A stretch of DNA of 64,000 bases from contig NZ_ML703276.1 of the NCBI RefSeq assembly GCF_008520305.1, forward strand, positions 32,814-96,813, read 5' to 3'. Shown in pieces: positions 56,753-64,000 of the stretch. Each line of letters opens with the position of its first letter. Position 1 is the stretch's first letter. A model generated the notes under the pieces. The model searched no databases and had not been told where the DNA came from. It saw nothing but the letters and a program-made list of their open reading frames with translations. Source of the DNA: Mesorhizobium sp. SARCC-RB16n (GTDB taxonomy: Bacteria; Pseudomonadota; Alphaproteobacteria; Rhizobiales; Rhizobiaceae). A program made the translations under genes and the position numbers.

Positions 56753-57493
56753 CTAGTATTCAGGCGTCAGCTTAGAACCCTTGCTGTCTGACAATCTATT
56801 CTGGTCCGCGACACCAAACCCCGACATCTTTAACAGTTCGTCTCGGGTCAGCCAAACGAGCCAGTCGTTATCGTCTATTCCCCGGTCGGGCAACCGCAAA
56901 ATTGATCCGTGCGGCTCTTGGTGAAAATATCCGCTTTGATGGGCTAGGCCCTTTTGGATATACCACTCAGCAACCAGCGCATAAATAAAGTGCGGCGACC
57001 ACCTAAGGTAGGCGATAGCAAATGCGATGGGACCAAGGCACGCTGCTAGGTCGTGGCCTCTAAAGTCTTCTCGCAGCCACACATCCCCGCGATATGCGAC
57101 GCGCCCCGTTATGCTGCGGGCGGCCGGCGCGGAGCAACTACACGATGAACCGGGCCCGGCTTTCAGGCCGGGATCGGCAAAGCAGGCTCTCAGCGACTCA
57201 AGGTGCTGAGCAAGGGTTGTGTTGGAAAGGTCGTCAAAACGCGTTGCCTGGACATGCGCTATGCCTCCGTCCTGGTCACGTCCCATAATCCAAAAAGCCT
57301 TTTCCGGCGATAGGTCGGAACAATCCGGACGGAAGTTAGGAAAGGTGGGATACTTTCCGGGCAGTGTGCTGGTAATCGCGACATACTCGTCGAAATCATC
57401 ACCCATCGTAAGGTGGAGGCCAGACTTGCGAGCCAGATCGTTTGCCGCACAGATGTACTTTGAGACTTCCAACGTGGCCGCACTGCCATTCAT
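56753..57493 (-). CDS. GNAT-like acyltransferase candidate
   Basis: A 246-aa protein. The segment VWLREDFRGHDLAACLGPIA resembles GNAT motif A (a basic R-x2-G turn before a helix), followed by FIYALVAEWYIQKGLAHQSG like motif B. No closer family recognised. In this cluster an N-acyltransferase acting on a diamino acid or dipeptide would make sense, but this is inference. Confidence 0.5.
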   Translation of the reverse strand: MNGSAATLEVSKYICAANDLARKSGLHLTMGDDFDEYVAITSTLPGKYPTFPNFRPDCSDLSPEKAFWIMGRDQDGGIAHVQATRFDDLSNTTLAQHLESLRACFADPGLKAGPGSSCSCSAPAARSITGRVAYRGDVWLREDFRGHDLAACLGPIAFAIAYLRWSPHFIYALVAEWYIQKGLAHQSGYFHQEPHGSILRLPDRGIDDNDWLVWLTRDELLKMSGFGVADQNRLSDSKGSKLTPEY

Positions 57494-57923
57494 CCCGACA
57501 CCTCACTTCTGAAACAACATGGCTTCTACAACTCCGCGCCAGCAGCGCGACTGCGGCACCTAGTAGTTGACACATGCGCTAATGGCGGTCCGGAGCGGCT
57601 TCGGCGTTGGGAAGGCGTAGGCCAAGCATAGATTCGATAGAGGTCATCTGTGGGACGGGTGTAGACGTCAGAAGCTAGCATCGCTCTTCCCGCTGCTTTT
57701 CCGATGATATGCCACGAAGCAATCTCGTCCTGCCAATAAAGAGCCTCTTGGTCGTTCTCCCGAAGGCTGCAGATGCTTGTCGCGGAGTCAGCCGACGCGA
57801 ATTCGTTGAAGCACCCGGAGAGGGGAGCTCTTTGAGACTAATTGGCCGCGGCAATCGCGGCCGATTTCCTAGGCAAATTGGTGTCCGAATCTTTCCGAGG
57901 GCCGCGCGTTCGATTCGCTCAAC
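57494..57923. other. Gap between GNAT-like and Ddl-like genes
   Basis: 430 bp; no gene or regulatory motif recognised. Confidence 0.35.
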
Positions 57924-58931
57924 CTAAGAGATCCCAACGCCAAAGTACCTGTTGTGGGCGACGTCGACGATGCGATTGACCAAACTTGAGAAGCTGTGTC
58001 CCGCCATCGCCCCCGCCAGGACATAGGGGCCGTCCATACCGAGTCCTGGCATCGAGTTAACCTCTAAGATAAAGGGTTGGCCAGAACGGTCGATCCGGAG
58101 GTCGACACGAGCATAGTCCTGGCAGTGGCAGGCATGGAAAGCTGCAACGGAAATATCCCGCAGCACCGTGCTAAGTTTGCTCCCGATTTCCGCCGGGCAA
58201 ATCTTCTGAGGCGCGCCCCTATGCATGTACTTCGCTTCCCAAGTTATAAGACGCGGTTCGTGATCCCCAAAATCGAGCTCCACCAAAGGCAAAACCTCAA
58301 GCTCTCCGTTTCCTAGCAGCGAAACTGTGATTTCCCGCCCGTCAATGTATTCTTCTACGAGTGCATCCTGGGCATACTGCATGGCGATCGCTTCCACGGC
58401 CTGCCTCAACTGAGCAGGTTCAGGCACGAGCTGCAATCCGAAGCTGTTGTCTTCATTACGTGGCTTCACTACCACCGGGAATTGGAGATCGCCGCTGCTC
58501 TCGGTGCCGCAACTCATGACGCGAAAGTTCGGCGTCGGAACGCCCGATTCGCGGATTAGCGTCTTGCTGATTACCTTGTCGTCTGCAAGCGCATGCCCGA
58601 GCGGGCTTGATCCGGTGTACGGAACACCGGCCATCTCCAGCATGGCCGGAACGTGCGTGAAACGATATTTGCCCTGAATCCCCTCGGCCAAGTTAAAGAC
58701 GATTCCGGAAGGGCGGCCTAACGCATCGGGCGGCATGAATCGCTCGAGCGTAGTGAGCAGTCCTTTATCGCCTTGGCACAGAAGCGTCTCGTGGCCGTCC
58801 TCTTGCACGGCCGCCACCAAGTGTTCGTAGTAGGAAACCTGCGGCCAAGGCTGCGGCGGCTGCGGATAAGACTGGCCGAACCGGTTGATCACGCCGGTAA
58901 CATCGCTGTTCGTCACTACCGCTACTTTCAT
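57924..58931 (-). CDS. D-alanine--D-alanine ligase-like ATP-grasp enzyme
   Basis: A 335-aa protein of the Ddl superfamily. Characteristic are VFNLAEGIQGKYRFTHVPAM (Ddl-type N-domain), PYTGSSPLGHALADDKVISK, the ATP-binding FPVVVKPRNEDNSFGL, EEYIDGREITVSLLG and the metal site RIDRSGQPFILEVNSMPGLG. Placement in an accessory cluster with another ATP-grasp gene suggests a peptide-bond-forming role outside cell-wall synthesis. An AGGAG site precedes the ATG. Confidence 0.85.
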   Translation of the reverse strand: MKVAVVTNSDVTGVINRFGQSYPQPPQPWPQVSYYEHLVAAVQEDGHETLLCQGDKGLLTTLERFMPPDALGRPSGIVFNLAEGIQGKYRFTHVPAMLEMAGVPYTGSSPLGHALADDKVISKTLIRESGVPTPNFRVMSCGTESSGDLQFPVVVKPRNEDNSFGLQLVPEPAQLRQAVEAIAMQYAQDALVEEYIDGREITVSLLGNGELEVLPLVELDFGDHEPRLITWEAKYMHRGAPQKICPAEIGSKLSTVLRDISVAAFHACHCQDYARVDLRIDRSGQPFILEVNSMPGLGMDGPYVLAGAMAGHSFSSLVNRIVDVAHNRYFGVGIS

Positions 58932-59701
58932 AAGCTACTCCTGGGATTGCTCATAATGTCCCAAGCAATTGGCGTGCCGCCAAGACCATTGGAGGGCGCT
59001 GCCAAAACCGGTGGTTTTCCACGGCGATTTCGAAGTACCAGCGCCTCAGTGTGTCAGTTTCCTGACATAGGTGCTGTTCAACCGGACACCGCTGAGCATG
59101 CGAGCAGACGTCGGATGCGACGGCCAAATCGTCCGTGGTCTTCTCGGCAGATAGTGCCAGCGTTCCCCCACCCGCAGAGAATGCCACAGGGCGTGGCCTA
59201 CCAGAACGCGGCTGTAGCCCGCGGGAATGATGGGGGGCCGTGCTGGTGGTGAGCTTGCGCCGCACGACGGCCGTCCTGATCGGCTCTGATTTGCCGATCT
59301 CCGACTAGCGCCTTGCGGCGGCCACCGGTGTGATTACGATTGCCCGCGTGGTTTGGGCCATCTCGTTCTCGCAATCTCTTCCCGGTCCAGGACTGCTAAA
59401 TCTCGACCTGGGCTGAGGGGCAACGAATCCGGTCTGACGTCGCTTCGATGTATTCCGCGCCTTGCAGTTGAGGATGGTCGTTGAACTGGTTTACGGTGTT
59501 GATCCGATCACCGAGCACAGCACCTGTGCGAAGACATTGGCCCGTGTTGCAGTCCCTTCATTCGGCGGAGGGGCAGAACCACGCCTATCGACCGACTCCA
59601 TCATGGCCGGTGACGATACTACCAAACCAAGTAGGTGTATGGACCGAGCATGTCGTTTAATTGTGGTTCGCCAGCGACAAAATTCAATCGGGTTCAGGAA
59701 G
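58932..59701. other. Divergent intergenic region of the accessory cluster
   Basis: 770 bp between the divergent Ddl-like and transaminase genes, holding the palindrome above. No gene recognised; this is the likely control region for both directions. Confidence 0.4.
59052..59067. promoter_or_regulatory. 16-bp palindrome upstream of Ddl-like gene (possible lux-type box)
   Basis: TGTCAG-TTTC-CTGACA is a perfect dyad, 121 bp upstream of the Ddl-like start and about 640 bp before the divergent transaminase. Its CTG/CAG-type arms recall LuxR-binding boxes. Binding by the regulator at 52752 is inference. Confidence 0.4.
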
Positions 59702-60985
59702 ATGATAAACAAAGAGAGCGCCAATAGTCCAAACTCATTATCTTCGTTCGAAGAACTTGAATCTAATGTACGCTCATATTCTCGCTCCTTTCCCGTCGTG
59801 TTCAGAAAAGCTGCAAGTGCCATTCTCGAGGACGAGAATGGCTCCGAGTTTATCGATTTTCTATCAGGTGCCGGCGTCCTTAATTACGGACATAATGATC
59901 CCGATCTGCTAGACGCGGCAATAGCATACTTGAAATCGAACGGAATCGTCCATGGATTGGACATGGCCACATCAGCCAAAAGACGATTCATGGAGGATTT
60001 TGGCGCGATTATTTTGCGTCCTCGCGGCCTGACATACAAGTTCCACTTTCCTGGGCCCACTGGAGCCAATGCCGTAGAAGCCGCACTGAAACTGGCGCGT
60101 AAGGTCACTGGCCGACACAGTGTAATTTCCTTCACAAACGGCTTTCACGGTGTGAGCTTGGGCGCACTCGCAATAACCGGTAATCGATACTACCGCGACG
60201 CGGCAGGCCTTCCTTCAGCCGGCGCAGTGTTTATGCCCTATGACGGATATTGGGGGGCCGACACTGACAGCTCGGAATATCTGGAAAGGGTGCTTGCTGA
60301 TGCAAGCAGTGGCGTTGACCTGCCTGCAGCGGTCATTCTGGAAACCGTTCAGGGCGAAGGGGGCATCAACCCTGCGAGCAAAGAGTGGTTGCAGTCGATC
60401 GAGCGTATCTGCAGAAAGGACGACATCGTCCTGATTGTGGATGACATTCAGGCAGGCTGCGGCAGAACGGGCAGTTTCTTCAGTTTCGAGTTCGCGGATA
60501 TCTCGCCTGATATAGTGGTTCTGTCGAAGTCCCTTAGCGGCAGCGGTTTGCCGCTGTCGCTTTTGCTGCTCAAGCCCGAACTGGACGTGTGGCGGCCGGG
60601 CGAACACAATGGAACGTTTCGAGGCAACAACTTGGCACTCGTGACCGCGACTGCCGCCTTGCGAAAATATTGGACGAATGAAAAGCTTTCTGAAGGCGTT
60701 GCCGAAAACGGGCGTATCCTGAAAGAGCACCTTCAGCATCTCGCTCAATGCAGTCGAGATCATAACCTTTCCGTGCGCGGACGGGGCATGATGCTAGGGC
60801 TCGATTGCAGCACGGGTAACTTGGCCGAAAAAATCGCCCGCAAGGCCTTCGAGAATGGGCTTGTGGTAGAACGATGCGGCGCCGAGGACCAGGTCATCAA
60901 GTTTCTTCCTCCTTTAACGATAGATGGGCCTGCGCTTCAACGCGGCCTCGACATTCTGGACAAGTCAGTCCGCGCAAGCACCTAG
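59702..60985 (+). CDS. Class-III aminotransferase, diaminobutyrate (EctB-like) type
   Basis: A 427-aa PLP transaminase resembling L-2,4-diaminobutyrate--2-oxoglutarate aminotransferases: FIDFLSGAGVLNYGHNDP, FPGPTGANAVEAALKLARK, ILETVQGEGGIN, VDDIQAGCGRTGSFFSFE, and the PLP lysine in VLSKSLSGSGLPLS (about residue 276). It would convert aspartate semialdehyde to 2,4-diaminobutyrate. ATG at 59702 chosen as the first in-frame ATG before conserved sequence; the AGGAA is unusually close, and the frame is open upstream. Confidence 0.86.
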   Translation: MINKESANSPNSLSSFEELESNVRSYSRSFPVVFRKAASAILEDENGSEFIDFLSGAGVLNYGHNDPDLLDAAIAYLKSNGIVHGLDMATSAKRRFMEDFGAIILRPRGLTYKFHFPGPTGANAVEAALKLARKVTGRHSVISFTNGFHGVSLGALAITGNRYYRDAAGLPSAGAVFMPYDGYWGADTDSSEYLERVLADASSGVDLPAAVILETVQGEGGINPASKEWLQSIERICRKDDIVLIVDDIQAGCGRTGSFFSFEFADISPDIVVLSKSLSGSGLPLSLLLLKPELDVWRPGEHNGTFRGNNLALVTATAALRKYWTNEKLSEGVAENGRILKEHLQHLAQCSRDHNLSVRGRGMMLGLDCSTGNLAEKIARKAFENGLVVERCGAEDQVIKFLPPLTIDGPALQRGLDILDKSVRAST

Positions 60986-61090
60986 AAATGTCGTACATGG
61001 CGAACGCGGCGGATGCTCAGTAGCGGCGGTCGCCGCAAACTTCGAGTAGTCGCCGCATCTGTGATTGGCAACCAACGTGCATGGTGGAAG

Positions 61091-62251
61091 ATGGACGCGA
61101 CTGTTCTCAAATTCGGGGGCTCAACCTTTGTGCATCCTGCCGAATACGATCGAGTCGCGAGGCACATAGCTGGCCGACTGGTGACAGAGAAAAGGAAAAT
61201 CGTGGCCGTAGTCAGCGCGATGTCGGGAGCAACCGATAAGCTCAAAGCAGTTATGCTCGACGTGAACAAGCAACCGTCGCCGTCAAACCTAGACGCGGCC
61301 CTGGCAACCGGAGAGATGCTCAGCGCCTGCCTGCTGGAGGCCGCCGTCGGCCGACTAGGAGTTCTGGTGACGTCGTTGAATGGCTATTCCCTTGGAATCC
61401 GCACGAATTCAGACTTCGGAAGCGCGTCGATAAAAAGTGCGGATCCTCAGCCAATCTGTGCAGCTCTACTAGAAAACGACGTTGTTATTGCTGCGGGCGC
61501 GCAGGCAATCGACCAAGCTGGCAGATTAACGTTTCTCGGCAGAAACTCCTCTGATCTAACTGCTGTCGTAATCGCCTCCATGCTGGAACAGCACGCTTGC
61601 GAAATTTACTCGGATGTTCCGGGCGTCTACACGGCAGACCCTTATCTCGTCTCAGGGGCACAACTGATACCGGAGATCGGTCACCGCAGAGTCGCAGAGA
61701 TGTCACGACATGGCGCAAAGGTCCTACACTACAGGGCAGTGGACTACGCTGAGAAGCAGGCGGTCACCATCATTTGCAAATCGCTCACCAGCGAAGGAGC
61801 CGTTGTAGGCACGACTGTTAAAGGCCATGCTAAAGTGCCTTCCGTCACAATCGCTCGGGACGCAACGGTGCTATCATGCTCCAACTTTGCAGAACGCGAC
61901 AACCTCCGCGACGTCCTTGATCAACATGACATCGCTGCGATCTCCATAGAGGATAGCTGCGGGGCCGCCATATGCATCGTAAGCGATATAGATTCTGCCA
62001 TGCGGCTTGGCCCGCTGAAGGGCGCTCGGGTCTCAATTAAACGAAGCACTGCGGTCACGGAGCTTGGAACTTCAGTGTGCACCCATTTGGAGAGCGATCA
62101 CGAGCGAGCTGTTTCCCTGGCCCGTCGCATCCACGATCGAATGTATCCTGGAGCGGCGGGTAAGCCGCTTGAGGCGAGAATGGCTAAACAGCGCTCGTCA
62201 GATAGATCGCCGTTCATCCGCAGAAACGATGGGCCGCGAAACTCGTCTTAA
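61091..62251 (+). CDS. Aspartate kinase
   Basis: A 386-aa aspartokinase: KFGGSTF near residue 7, VVSAMSGATDKL, FLGRNSSDLTAV, SDVPGVYTADP, and a C-terminal ACT-type region that looks divergent. It phosphorylates aspartate, the first step to aspartate semialdehyde. Its position 105 bp after the transaminase parallels the specialised aspartokinase of ectoine clusters and suggests precursor supply for diaminobutyrate rather than housekeeping Lys/Thr synthesis. Confidence 0.87.
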   Translation: MDATVLKFGGSTFVHPAEYDRVARHIAGRLVTEKRKIVAVVSAMSGATDKLKAVMLDVNKQPSPSNLDAALATGEMLSACLLEAAVGRLGVLVTSLNGYSLGIRTNSDFGSASIKSADPQPICAALLENDVVIAAGAQAIDQAGRLTFLGRNSSDLTAVVIASMLEQHACEIYSDVPGVYTADPYLVSGAQLIPEIGHRRVAEMSRHGAKVLHYRAVDYAEKQAVTIICKSLTSEGAVVGTTVKGHAKVPSVTIARDATVLSCSNFAERDNLRDVLDQHDIAAISIEDSCGAAICIVSDIDSAMRLGPLKGARVSIKRSTAVTELGTSVCTHLESDHERAVSLARRIHDRMYPGAAGKPLEARMAKQRSSDRSPFIRRNDGPRNSS

Positions 62252-62355
62252 GGACTTCGCCTGGTGGCTAGGACACCGGGAGGGCACGCCTCGCGTGGGT
62301 TGCAACCAACTGGGACGGCCGGACCATAGCGCAGGAAATGGCTTTCTCAACGTGC

Positions 62356-63768
62356 TCAGATACCTATCGCCTCATACGCAGCTGCAACCCTGCGAATGGC
62401 CGTGACGTAAGCAGCGGTCCTGTAGTCGCCAAGTTGTGGCTGTGCCTCAAGAAGGCCGGCAATGCTCTCCCACGTGCTGCGCATGACGTCTTCGAGGCCG
62501 GAGCGGACAAGGTCTATCTCGGCGCCAGCTTCCAGAAATTGATCGCGCATATCGGCGGGAAACGGCTTACCTGTCATTCGCTCGAGAGCTGTGGCAATAG
62601 TCTGATTACGGTGCTCCCGTCGGCGTCGTTCCATCAGGCCGAACGGAATGTGGGTCAGGTTCTTCACCCATTCGAAGTAGCTGACAACAACGCCGCCGGC
62701 ATTCACATAGAGGTCAGGCAGGATCGTCGCGCCTCGAGCGCGCACGATTCGATCTGCCTCGAAGGTGACTGGCCCGTTGGCGGCTTCAACGATGAGATGC
62801 GCTTTAATGCGCTCGGCGTTTGCGCCATGAATGGCATTCTCCATGGCCGCTGGGATGACAATGTCACATGCTTCTTCGATCCCGGTCATGTCGCCCGCAA
62901 AGGACTTCGCGCCATCGAAACCCAGCACGCTGCCCCTACTCAGCTGATGTTGTTTGAGGGCTTCCACTGAAATCCCGTCGTGGTTGGCGACAAATCCATC
63001 TCGCTCCGCGACGACAGTGATCCGTGCACCATCTTGCTCGGAGAGGAACTTCGCGGCGTGATAACCGACGTTGCCAAAGCCTTGGACAACTACACTTGCG
63101 CCCTTGAGAACCCGGCGGCCACCAATCCCAGGCGTTCGCAGGTCGCGGAGGTAGTTCTGGATGGCAAACTGCACGCCGCGGCCTGTTGCCTCGGTCCGAC
63201 CAGCGATGCTACCTTTCGAGAGCGGCTTGCCGGTCACGCAAGCACGGGCGTTGACAACGTCCATGGGATTGGCGCGGCGGAACTCATCCATCATCCAGGC
63301 CATTTCGCGCTCGCCGGTGCCCACATCCGGCGCAGGCACGTTGAGTCCGGGCCCAATCAAGCCGCGTTTGGTGAGTTCCTGAGTGAAGCGCCGGGTAATA
63401 CGCTCAAGTTCCTGAGGCGTCCACTCCCGCGGATCTATCTTCAGCGCTCCCTTGGAGCCGCCGAACGGCACGTCGACCAAGGCGCATTTCAAGGTCATTA
63501 GCGCCGCGAGCGCTTCCACCTCTTCCGCATCGGCATCGGGGGCGAAGCGAATGCCACCCTTGACCGGCTCGCAATGTTCGCTGTGGACCGATCGCCAGCC
63601 GACAAAGCTGTGCATGCGGCCGCGCAGTCTAACACCGAAGCGGACCGTGTAGGTTGAGTTGCATTGCATGATCCGCTCGGACAGTCCCTCCGGAAGGTCA
63701 AGAAAGGTAATGGCGTGACGGAAGTTCTGGTCGACGCTCTGGAGAAAAGTGTCGGCTTGGGCCAGCAT
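62356..63768 (-). CDS. Glutamate dehydrogenase (Glu/Leu/Phe/Val family)
   Basis: A 470-aa NAD(P)-dependent dehydrogenase: catalytic Lys region PVKGGIRFAPDA, VPFGGSKGAL, NVPAPDVGTGEREMAWM, and nucleotide loop VVQGFGNVGYHAA. A GGAG site precedes the ATG. It interconverts glutamate and 2-oxoglutarate plus ammonia and could feed the transaminase with glutamate. It is convergent with the aspartokinase gene, so membership in the accessory cluster is uncertain. Confidence 0.9.
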   Translation of the reverse strand: MLAQADTFLQSVDQNFRHAITFLDLPEGLSERIMQCNSTYTVRFGVRLRGRMHSFVGWRSVHSEHCEPVKGGIRFAPDADAEEVEALAALMTLKCALVDVPFGGSKGALKIDPREWTPQELERITRRFTQELTKRGLIGPGLNVPAPDVGTGEREMAWMMDEFRRANPMDVVNARACVTGKPLSKGSIAGRTEATGRGVQFAIQNYLRDLRTPGIGGRRVLKGASVVVQGFGNVGYHAAKFLSEQDGARITVVAERDGFVANHDGISVEALKQHQLSRGSVLGFDGAKSFAGDMTGIEEACDIVIPAAMENAIHGANAERIKAHLIVEAANGPVTFEADRIVRARGATILPDLYVNAGGVVVSYFEWVKNLTHIPFGLMERRRREHRNQTIATALERMTGKPFPADMRDQFLEAGAEIDLVRSGLEDVMRSTWESIAGLLEAQPQLGDYRTAAYVTAIRRVAAAYEAIGI

Positions 63769-64000
63769 GGCTCAGCTCCGTAGAAGGTGTTGTCCGCGTT
63801 GGCTGTCCAGCGGACGTGAGCTGGTCAGCAGCATTCTTGTCAATTATCTACTAGGCAGCCGCGCGACTACAGAACGTCTCAAACGGACCATCTTCTCGCG
63901 CAACATGGAGTGCTTTGATGCGCCCCGGGTCCGAGCTACACGAAGTCTCAATTCAAGACTGTGTAGCTAGATGTTTGATCCCAGGGTTTGATGGTGCATT
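63769..64000. other. Window end, no gene recognised
   Basis: 232 bp upstream of the glutamate dehydrogenase. It should contain that gene's promoter, but no specific element is evident. Confidence 0.3.

Overview
The window is part of the symbiosis region of a root-nodule alphaproteobacterium, most likely a Mesorhizobium or close relative. It is GC-rich, carries nitrogen-fixation genes and Nod-factor genes within 64 kb, and its gene content (fixGHIS, acdS, fixABCX-nifA-nifB, prxS-rpoN, nodD/nodH, nodABC-nodIJ) is typical of rhizobial symbiosis islands. The genus is an inference from gene content; no rRNA, tRNA or integration site is visible.

Layout. 1-4178 (+): the end of fixG, then fixH-fixI-fixS, which assemble the high-affinity cbb3 oxidase. 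4289-15503 (-): acdS (ACC deaminase), a small ExoX-like membrane protein, fdxB, a DUF683 protein, a universal stress protein, a DUF269 NifX-associated protein, an in-frame nifN-nifX fusion, nifE, nifK, nifD and nifH. 15586-18730: the nifH promoter and NifA site, then a tandem array of about 480-bp units encoding small predicted secreted peptides, one unit split by a defective IS3-type element. 19087-25145 (-): a luciferase-like monooxygenase, an NTF2-SDR-SDR fusion, a ferredoxin, a P450 and nifQ, apparently one NifA/sigma-54 transcription unit. 26123-28157 (+): prxS-rpoN, sharing NifA sites with nifQ. 28662-30464 (-): an ABC exporter divergent from iscA-like, nifS and nifW (+). 33290-42186 (+): fixABCX, nifA, nifB, fdxN, nifZ, nifT and a SIR2-like gene. 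42895-52092: nodD (-), then on + nodH, nodABC, a truncated nodS, an exoX-like gene, a 59-aa ORF and nodIJ, with two nod boxes. 52752-62251: a LuxR regulator followed by a six-gene accessory cluster (two ATP-grasp ligases, a cupin/JmjC oxygenase, a GNAT-like protein, a diaminobutyrate-type transaminase and an aspartokinase). 62356-63768 (-): a glutamate dehydrogenase.

How it works together. Low oxygen in the nodule would activate NifA, whose GAF, AAA+ and HTH domains and four-cysteine oxygen-sensor motif are intact. With the symbiotic RpoN, NifA would act at TGT-N10-ACA sites and -24/-12 promoters seen before nifH, nifQ, prxS-rpoN, iscA-nifS-nifW and nifB; a -24/-12 site without a clear NifA box precedes fixA. 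Flavonoid-activated NodD would act at the nod boxes to make and export a Nod factor that nodH should sulfate.

The least explained parts are the LuxR-linked ATP-grasp/oxygenase/transaminase cluster (a candidate small-molecule or peptide pathway), the array of small secreted peptides before nifH, the P450 pathway coupled to nifQ, an orphan sigma-54 promoter with a 21-codon ORF in the nod region, and the nifN-nifX fusion.
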